Of a stretch of DNA of 64,000 bases, positions 56,677 through 64,000 are shown one piece after another (positions within the stretch are counted from its first letter, which is position 1; each line of letters opens with the position of its first letter). Under the pieces are notes generated by a model, which was not told the origin of the DNA, did no database searches, and worked only from the letters and a program-made list of their open reading frames with translations. Source of the stretch: Stenocarpella maydis (Eukaryota; Ascomycota; Sordariomycetes; Diaporthales; Diaporthaceae); the NCBI GenBank assembly GCA_002270565.1, contig NQMI01000012.1, positions 263,921 through 327,920 on the forward strand, written 5' to 3'. Made by a program: the position numbers and the translations under genes.

Positions 56677-57779
56677 TCAGCCAAAGGCCTTGTTCATAGC
56701 CTGGTGGGCGAGCTCGACCCCCAGGAAGGTGGCGGCATTGGCCGGGACAGCCCTCGCCAGGGCGGGGCCGAAGCCGGGGAAGAAGGACCTGATGCCGCCC
56801 CTGCCGTACAGCTCGCGGATGATGCCGCCGACGGTGACGTTGCCCTCGGAGGTCTGCAGGCGCGACTTGACGGTGTCGACGGGGAAGACGGGGATCCACA
56901 TGGCGACGCCGGCGGCGGCGCCGGCGCAGGTGACGGCGGTGAGGCTGAGCTGGCCGCTGGGCTTCCCCGTGGCGGGGTCGACGGGGGTCAGCCGCCTCTT
57001 GATGTACTCGTAGGCGGCGAAGTAGGCGGCGCTGCCGGGCCCGTCGCGGGCGAGGGGTGGCGGCGCTGCCGCGGAAGACGGAGCGCACGCCACCCTCGCG
57101 GTAGAGCTGGCGCACGACGTCGAGGCCGCCGCTGTAGCGGGGCTTCTCGCCGGGGGCGAGGCGCTGGTCCTGGACCTGCAGGATGACCTTCACGCGCTCG
57201 AAGGGGGCGGTTATGGCGGTCATGGGGATGGCGGAGAAGAAGCCGGCGGCGGAGACCTGGGCGATGGAGAAGGTGCCGTCGGCAGAGGTGCCGGCCGTGC
57301 TGCGGACGATGGTCTTGCCCAGGTCGTAGCCCCAGAAGGACACGGCGACTGCAAGCGGGATGGTGGTTAGCGCTGGCGCAGGAGGGGACGCGGGCAGTGG
57401 GAGGGAGAGACGCACACATGGGGGTGACGCCGACCAGTGGGGCGCTGACGCCGGCGTAGAGGCCTCTCCTCAGGCCATCCCTCGCGATGCTCTTGCGCAC
57501 GACATCAACGGCGCTGGAGTAGACGCCCTTCTCGGCGGTCTGCAGGCGGACCTTGACGAGGTCAAAGGGGTGGCCGACAACGACGGCGCAGATGCCACCG
57601 AAACCACCGGCGGCGAGGGAGCGCAGTTGCGCGAGCCCGGCCGAGGCGGCTGCCTTTGCTTCGGACTTGGCCTCCTCCTTGGACTCTGGGATGTGCGGGA
57701 CCTTGTGTCCGATGTGTGCCGGGACTGCGCTCTGGATGGTCTGGTTGATGGAGGCGGCGGGATTCTCGTTGGAGGCCAT
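56677..57779 (-). CDS. CRC1: Mitochondrial carnitine/acylcarnitine carrier, with a one-base frame break
   Basis: Inner-membrane carrier exchanging acylcarnitine and carnitine for fatty-acid and acetyl-unit use. The ATG is at 57779 (MASNENPAASINQTIQ). Exon 1 runs to 57416, the intron is 57349-57415 (donor GTGCGT), and exon 2 ends at a TGA (56677-56679). All three carrier repeats have their signature: GHPFDLVKVRLQ, APFERVKVILQ and FPVDTVKSRLQ. The family's RDGPGSAAYFAAYEY block is present, but the frame shifts by one extra base in a G4 run at 57054-57057 (near residue 218), between VFRGSAAT and LARDGPGS. Without that base, the sum is 345 codons. A sequencing error is more likely than loss of such a conserved gene, but this cannot be decided here. 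Confidence 0.9.
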
Positions 57780-59707
57780 GATTAGGCGGTGGCGGTCAGC
57801 TCCTGGACCGGCAGCGGCGACGACGAGTTGCAGCAAGTACTGATCGTGGGTCTGGGCAGTCCGAGGCAGAGGGTGCGTGCTTGGAAAGGCGGGACTGCAG
57901 GCTGTTGCAGGCCAAGGTCGGCCGAGTGTCAGAACCGCCTTGTTTTTTGTCGCTGTCGAGCCCCAGCCGTCCGTCCGTCCGCCCGCTGGCCGAAATGCGC
58001 CTAGTCCTCGAGGCTGAGATGCTGCGCTGCTCTTGGTTAAGGGGAAACCAAAGCCCCTGTCTGCAGTTGGGGGGGATGTTGCTGTGCGCGGTCCTGGTCA
58101 ATTGTTCTCTTGTGCGTTGGGAGTCTGAGGGCCGGGATGGGAATTCCCGCGGTATAAAGGGCGGACCTTGGGTTTTGCGACGTCACGGCCGCTGGGCCTC
58201 GGCTAACTTTTTCTGGTGGTGTGCCCGACACTGCACCGGCCAGAAGTACCCCCACGTCCCACTCCAGCTCTTGAATCTGTAGTAGTGGGCGGCGCAAGGC
58301 TGACGGTGGTCACGCGCGTGTCGCTGTGGATGGCGGTGGCTTGGGTTTGTCCGATCGATCGCACAAGATTCGACTCGTTGGCGTCGAAGGGGTCTCTGCC
58401 CCGGGTTGACGATGATTGTCAGAGCTCAGGGTCGGGTCTTGGGCCTCGGCAACTCGAGCGCATCTCTCCATTATCGGCAGCATGTCTCCATAAAAGTCCT
58501 TGTGTCAGCAGAGGGACTGGCTCGGGAAACGGGCCCAGATCCATTGTCAAGGACCACTCAGCACTGCAGCCACTGTCGGGCGGGATCCCCAGGTTTTGGT
58601 ACCTGTACCCACTCATCCCGCGCTGGGATTGAATGCCAGCTGGCTCCTCCGGACTTTGTTTTTTGATTGGGGCACTTGGTGTCAGATCCCGGCGACGCTC
58701 GTGACGGGGCAAGATGACTTCATCCGGGCTGCGGGCCAGAGGAAGGATTGCGCCCCATCCCCTCCACCTCCCCGGCAACACGGCAAAGGTGAAGGGGGGA
58801 GGCGAGGCTGCCGGGCCATGTGTCGTGGTTTGAGATTTCTGATTTCTGATTTCTGACAGCTGCTTGTAATGTCGACCGCCACGGACGGGCGGAGGCCAAG
58901 CAGCCTAGGCGCGGATATACTTGGCGGCCTGGGAATGAGGTGGTCCTAAATGACCGGCATGCAGGCGAGCAGGAATGTGGCTCACATACATAGTATATAT
59001 ACGGAGTATACACTCACTAATATCTGGCATATGCAAGTGCTCGGGGGGAGGGGTACTTCACATGTTTGGATTGCTGCATCCATCGGCTGAGAGCGCAGCG
59101 GCGGGCAGAATGCCGCTGTTACACACCCAGCCTCCCCGATTTGACAACCCCCCGCCCTGCCTGGGCTATCAACTGCAGGCAACAGTAGGGGTTGTTATAT
59201 TCATCCGCAAGCCGCGTTGCTGCCCCGGACGGTCCCCCGGGCCCGTACCCGCCGGGCCCGTCGCCGCTCCGTGTCTTTGGCCGGGCCGAGGTCCGGCGTC
59301 CCAGGCATTCGGGCACGGGAACCAGCTCGTTAGAAGGCGGCAAGAGCATGGCCAGGTCGGCTTGACAGCGAAAGTCGTTGCTATTTGTACCCCGTCAGGT
59401 TTGTGTCACCGAGAGTGGGACAAGGGCCCGGAAAAGTTGGCCAGGTTACACAAACCCTCGATCCGAGAAACAACCACGCCAATGACATGAGCTGATGACG
59501 GTTGAGGGGTTCGGGAGCAGACGAAGACGAAGTCGTCAGGCACTGGTCTTCTTAGGCTAGAAGCTGCTGTGGGAGCCTCCTTGCTCTCATCACCCCTCCC
59601 GGCCTCAACCCTCGACCTGTTTCTATCCGTGTCCCTCGTCTTCCCACTTGATTGGGATTTTCAGAGGTCTGCGCATATTAACCCCCCCCCCCAACCGTAA
59701 AAAAAAA

Positions 59708-59749
<42 letters not shown>

Positions 59750-60108
59750 GGCGACTTCGTTCTAGCCGCTCGACATTTGCTCCGTGGCGACTGTCGTCGG
59801 TCTTTGAGGTACTCGGGCCCCTTGCGGCACCCTGCATGGTCATCCAGGATCCACAGCCGCCACTTCCATCCACCGCCGGGGGTTGTCGCCTCTGACACTA
59901 TCTATACAGTAGTCCGTAATCGCCTCGACTTATTCCAACAACTACCCATGAACATCAGACGTACTACCTACCATACACAACAACTCCCCCTCCCGACCAA
60001 GCCTCAGAATATCTACGGCACTGCTCTTGACGGCAAGCAGCCCCATCTCTACATCTCGCTCGCCCCCTCCGCCCTCCAGAACCCCACACTACCTACCGCA
60101 CACGCGAC
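57780..60108. other. Divergent intergenic region
   Basis: About 2.3 kb between CRC1 and the E2 gene. GC-rich, with three tandem GATTTCT units (58833-58855), a TAC/TAT palindromic stretch (58985-59012), a C11 run and an AAT microsatellite. Only overlapping short frames are present and none is called. Confidence 0.45.
59682..59749. repeat. Compound low-complexity tract: C11, A-run and (AAT)n
   Basis: C11 at 59682-59692, an A-run at 59699-59707, then about 13 AAT/TAA units to 59749. Frames through it give artificial poly-Ile or poly-Leu. Confidence 0.92.
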
Positions 60109-60786
60109 ATGTCGACATCATCAACTCCAGGTTCCGCCGCCCTGCTGCGGCGGCAACTCAAGCAGATGCAGACCGACAAGGACATCCCAGGCATATCATG
60201 CGGCCTCGTGCATGATAGCAACATCTACGAGTGGGAGGTCATGCTCATGATCAACGACGAGACAAAATACTACGGAGGTACGGTCAGCCCCCGTTTCCCT
60301 GGACTTCCCTCTGCCCCCCTGGGGCCCCCCTGGCCACACCGTCGCTCCTGTGTCGTCTCCCTTCCTCACGAGACAGGACAACGGGGCCCAGCCCGCTGAC
60401 ACTCGGGCGCCTCACCAGGAGCAAACTTCCGCGCGCGCCTCAAGTTCCCGACCGAGTACCCCCTCATGCCGCCCGCCCTCACCTTCCAGGACCCCATCCC
60501 CTTCCACCCAAACATCTACCCGGACACGGGCCTCCTGTGCATCAGCATCCTGCACCCCCCCGAGGAGGACAAGTACGGTTACGAGGCCGCCTCGGAGCGC
60601 TGGAGCCCCGTCCAGACCCCCGAGACCATCCTGCTCAGCGTCATCAGCCTGTTCGCCAGCCCCAATGCCGAGTCGCCCGCCAACCCCGAGGCCGCTAAGC
60701 TGTTGCGCGAGGAGAGGGCCGGCGCGAACAAGGAATTCCGGAAGAAGGTGCGCCAATGCGTCAGGGAGAGCCTTGGGGAGGATTGA
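60109..60786 (+). CDS. Ubiquitin-conjugating enzyme E2, Ubc7/Ubc15 (G-type) class
   Basis: Transfers ubiquitin from E1 to substrates with an E3. Exons 60109-60277 and 60419-60786 give 178 residues. Family marks: YEWEVMLMINDETKYYGGANFRA, FPTEYPLMPP, HPN at 86-88, active-site Cys97 in TGLLCISIL, and the class-specific acidic loop HPPEEDKYGYEAASERWSP inserted after the cysteine, found in Ubc7/Ubc15/UBE2G enzymes and absent from most E2s. ETILLSVISLFASPNAESPAN follows. Ubc7-type enzymes act in ER-associated degradation. The loop sequence resembles the S. pombe Ubc15 type more, so ER function is only likely. The intron (60278-60418) has a GTACGG donor. Confidence 0.93.
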
Positions 60787-60803
60787 ACATTGGGGTTTTC
60801 TCT

Positions 60804-60840
<37 letters not shown>

Positions 60841-61196
60841 GGGGATTCTATTCTAGTCTAGGGGGAGCCCCCCGTCAAGAACTTGAGCAGTACGTCAGTG
60901 TGGCACTATATACCCCCCCCCAACAGCAATGATTGTGAGCGGCGCGTTCTATACCAGGCCGGTGGGGCCGGTGCCTTTCAACGGGCAAGCAGGCTGGCAA
61001 TTACGGAGACCAAGCGGAGGATCGCGTGCAGCTGGATTTTAGTGACCCAGGAATCGGGCGCTGGAACCGTACCTGTAGAATTTTGGTGGTCTTTCAGATG
61101 GCCTCTTGTATCAAATTGAACTTTCAGCGCATATAGCGAGCTCCTTCACTACGCCCAGTTTCGTCCATTTGGACCGGCCGTGACCATGTGCCCGCA
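60787..61196. other. Convergent 3' region with CT repeat
   Basis: Between the E2 gene and ALG1 3' ends. Holds a CT dinucleotide run and a short C run near 60905-60915. No gene was seen. Confidence 0.5.
60808..60836. repeat. (CT)n microsatellite
   Basis: About 14 CT units immediately after the E2 stop codon. Confidence 0.92.
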
Positions 61197-62652
61197 TCAC
61201 GCACCGCTGTGGCGGGCGCCCGATTCCGCAGGGAATCCCAAAAGAGGCTTGACGACCTCATCCCATTCTTCATCCCACCGCCGGCTGCCCTCCCTGACAG
61301 CCCCCTCCTTCAGGCTCGCGAGCTCTCTCTCGCCCCCCGCTGCCAGAAGCCGGCCCATGGCGTCCCCCAGCTCGGCCGAGGACTCGAAGCCACACCCGTT
61401 CTCGCCCTCCCTGACCAGCTCGCCAAAGCTCTCGTAGCCCGAGTACGCCAGCACGGGCAGGCCGGCCCCGAACATGTCCACCACCTTCATGGGCAGGTCG
61501 ACCCCAGAGCTGCTCATGTGCAGGCAGATGCCCACGTCCGCGGCGGCGAGGAGGCGCGCGTAGTTCTCGAAGGAGAGGAACGCCGTGCGCACCGTGATGC
61601 CCGGCAGCTTCCCCGCGGCGGCGAGCCTCGCGATCTCGGCCTCGTACGCGGCCTTCTGCGGCCCGCGGCCCGTGATGATGACAAGCAGCGGCGGCAGGTC
61701 GCGGCCCGCGGCGGAGGCGGCGCCGTACCGGACCAGCGCGTCCAGGAGCAGGCCGAAGTCCTCGTCGGGCGTCCACGAGGTGCTGCTCACGACGAGGCGC
61801 TGCCGGCCGCCCGTGATGGCCGCGGTGAGGTCGCGCGCCTCCTCGACGGACGAGAGGTACGACTCGCGCTGGCCGGCGGAGGCGACGGGCTGGAAGATGG
61901 CGGCGGGCCGGTCGTGCATGGTCACGATGGGAGACCGGAGCCCCCACGGCGGCCTACGCAGCTGCCTCTGCATGGCGTGGGTGACGGTGAGGTTGGCCGA
62001 GGGCGCGAGGCGGCCCAAGAAGCACTCGTAGAGCCTGGAGACGCGGACGAAGGGGTGGGAGGACCCGCGGGTGCCCTCGAGGATGGTCCAGCCGTAGTTG
62101 TGCCAGTCTATGACGAGGCTTGTGTTGCGGAGGGTGCATGTCAGCCACGCCACGGCCAGGGTTGGGATCGAGGGCGGGTTCTGGACAAGCAGCCATTGTG
62201 CGGGCTGCGTCTTGTACATTAGGACCTCAAGTAGATTCAGAACCTGCCACAATACCTTGAGCGGGCCTGTGATGACAAAAGGAGCAGACTTGGATCTGAG
62301 GACCGCCGGCGGGGCGGCCAATGCGCAAACAGTGACATTGGGCAGCCTCGTGAGAGCTGGCAACAGGGCCGATTCTGTGGTTGTGGGTTAGCATGAGCCT
62401 GTCCGCAGCGGGAGCTCCGTCCAACATACCGCGGTAGCCGATCAGCTCGACAGTGCCTCCATGCTTGGCTATGCTGAGCGCGTGGTATTGCATGCGAGGG
62501 CTGCGGCCGATGTCCCCTAGCACCAGGACCTGTGCCGTCACATGTCGCTTTGCGGCTGGGCGATATCTGGATGGGAAGAGCAGGAATGAGGCGACGACGA
62601 GTGTGAGAGCCACTGCCCCGGCCAGCGAAACTAGTATCACCTGTAACTCCAT
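61197..62652 (-). CDS. ALG1: Beta-1,4-mannosyltransferase of dolichol-linked oligosaccharide synthesis
   Basis: Adds the first mannose to GlcNAc2-PP-dolichol on the cytosolic face of the ER (glycosyltransferase family 33). Exons 62652-62430 and 62374-61197 give 466 residues (yeast enzyme about 449). The N-terminus is a membrane anchor ([20 protein letters not shown]). Family blocks: [92 protein letters not shown]; and the donor-site region [29 protein letters not shown]. The intron (62375-62429) has a GTATGT donor and a CTAAC branch. The start ATG at 62652 begins the anchor directly. Confidence 0.95.
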
Positions 62653-63840
62653 CTTGACCTACGAGGAGAGGGAGAAGGAGGAATGCGTCTGGCTATAATT
62701 GGTGCTCCATTGGAAGTGGTTGACCAGCGAGCGCACTGAGCATGAGGTCCGGAACGGTGAGACGTGTAAAGATGGAGGTGAGGCTGGGTTAGACAAACCA
62801 TCCAAACTTTCCGAGTACAACTGACAGACTGATTAAGCTTCGTCTCTACACACAATACGACTGCCAGCCCTTGATCTTCCTTGATGAATTATGGACTGCC
62901 AATCCGGGCTGGAACTACCCCGAAACAGCTGAAGCCTGCTATATACTGCAGGTATACCCGGCACCTAGATATTTACTAAGCATCTACATATCCCAACTTT
63001 CATTTCGATGCATCCCATCCCATCTGTTCTTCCACACCGCGGCCTGCGGTAGCTGGTCCCAAGCTACTGGGGCCTGTGCAGCGTGGCTGCTAACTAACAC
63101 TGATCGTCCCCCCCAATCCCCCTTCCGAGATTAGCCCAGGCTTTTCCTGCATGCAGTCCGGCAGAGGGGACGAGATCGGAAGGAGGAACAAAGGCTGCTG
63201 CTGAAAGACTAGGCTGTGCTTGGCCTGGCTGCCCTGGCCGTTTGGCCTCTGGATGGCGCGCTAACCTGGCAAGCTCAGGGGAACCTTGGGCAGTCATGAC
63301 GGCGCCTCTGCCTGTGCACCCTGCCACCCGCCTTACCACCCACCCCCACGATTCGTCCTCATCCTTTAGAGGAAGGTCATCCCCAGATATCCGCCCGCTC
63401 CTCTCTGATAACAACAGATGCGACGTCCTCCCTCCCTCCCTCCCGAACCACCTAGGTATTTACTCACGCTTCGGATCGACCCAATTGAAGGAGACGCGCG
63501 TCGCCTCACACACACAAACTTCTCGATCCGCCCTCTCTCACGCCCACACGTGGACGGGCCTGGGGAAACGGACACTTCTTTCGACACGGGCCCAACACGA
63601 CGCCAGGCCCCAGTACCAGGCAGGGTCCACAAAGCACAAGCGAGTCGACGATATCGCGGGCCATCCCATCGTGCCGGGGGGCCCCATTGTTCCTCTGAGC
63701 TGGGAGCGGCAGACACCGGATATATCGCCATCCGCCTCATGCTGTAGCCGCCTCTCGTCTTCAGCACATCGTGTGCGGCTCGGGCGCACGACTTACACGG
63801 CGCCAAGCCCTGTGCTGTCCTCGTCCCAGGTATATTGACC
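62653..63840. promoter_or_regulatory. Divergent intergenic region between ALG1 and the last gene
   Basis: Serves as promoter for ALG1 on one side and as leader for the 63841 gene on the other. No TATA box at a clear distance and no repeat of note. Confidence 0.4.
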
Positions 63841-64000
63841 ATGGCCTCTGCCTACGTGCTGCCAGGCACTACCATGCCCAGCTCCCACCGTCACCATGGC
63901 CATGCGCATGGTCATCCTCGTTCACGCTCGCCCTCGTTCGGCTCCTTGAACAGGTCTTTTAAGATGGACTCGAGCTTTGCGATGCCAACACCAACCCATG
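63841..64000 (+). CDS. 5' end of a His-rich protein, possible Msc2-type zinc transporter (partial)
   Basis: The frame opens with ATG at 63841 (context GACCATGG) and runs to the window end without a stop, giving 53 residues. It reads MASAYVLPGTTMPSSHRHHGHAHGH, then Arg/Ser-rich residues. A start followed by a histidine-rich cytosolic stretch is typical of fungal cation-diffusion-facilitator zinc transporters of the Msc2 kind, but the transport domain lies outside the window. The gene call is moderately safe; the function is a guess from the histidine pattern. Confidence 0.45.
   Translation, partial: MASAYVLPGTTMPSSHRHHGHAHGHPRSRSPSFGSLNRSFKMDSSFAMPTPTH

Noticed and set aside
61188..62222. 344-codon plus-strand frame
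   Set aside because: Antisense shadow of ALG1 with Arg/Gly/Ala-rich composition.

Overview
The window is nuclear DNA of a filamentous ascomycete (Pezizomycotina, most likely a Sordariomycete). Evidence: GC-rich coding sequence, many 48-165 bp introns with GT..AG ends and CTAAC/CTGAC branch sites, long gene-free stretches with homopolymers and microsatellites, and fungal protein families (Snt2, bZIP with a DUF3425-like C-terminus, yeast-type cytosine deaminase, Msh1, Trm82, Crc1). I cannot name the species. All exon coordinates were worked out by hand from splice signals and reading phase; summed exon lengths are multiples of three except where a frameshift is reported.

Layout. 0-10 kb: the 3' end of an unrecognised gene, a secreted carboxylesterase (minus; one-base frame break and a GC-AG intron), a BTB protein (minus) and a HELQ/Mus308-type helicase (minus). 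10.1-16.9 kb: almost 7 kb without a recognisable gene, ending in a pyrimidine-rich, repeat-bearing probable leader. 16.9-22.7 kb: the SNT2 chromatin reader. 23-29.7 kb: cytosine deaminase with an 8-nt microexon (minus), a bZIP factor (minus) and the YDJ1 co-chaperone. 30-37.2 kb: TRM82 and RPP0 in divergent orientation, then MSH1 (minus). 37.6 kb: tRNA-Thr(AGU) next to an AT-rich tract. 39.6-45.6 kb: an orphan acidic protein and a histidine-phosphatase protein (minus). 45.6-49.4 kb: gene-poor, with a decayed acyl-CoA ligase fragment. 49.5-57.8 kb: aldo-keto reductase, GPI8, a TFIIIC 90-kDa-type subunit and the carnitine carrier CRC1 (minus; one-base frame break). 60-64 kb: a ubiquitin E2, ALG1 (minus) and the 5' end of a histidine-rich protein, possibly an Msc2-type zinc transporter.

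How the genes relate. There is no operon-like or secondary-metabolite cluster. The genes are mostly unlinked housekeeping functions: translation (RPP0, TRM82, tRNA-Thr, TFIIIC), ER glycosylation and GPI anchoring (ALG1, GPI8), ER-type ubiquitin conjugation, mitochondrial DNA and metabolism (MSH1, CRC1), DNA repair (HELQ-like) and chromatin (SNT2). TRM82 and RPP0 share a 415-bp divergent promoter, a plausible point of joint control of translation genes.

I did not find a clearly new biological system. The observations most worth a second look are the 8-nt microexon that supplies the zinc-ligand histidine of cytosine deaminase, in-frame alternative splicing options in GPI8 and the aldo-keto reductase, an 11-residue Gln-Lys/Arg-Cys-Gln repeat in an orphan protein, two single-base frame breaks in G/C runs, and the degraded ligase fragment.
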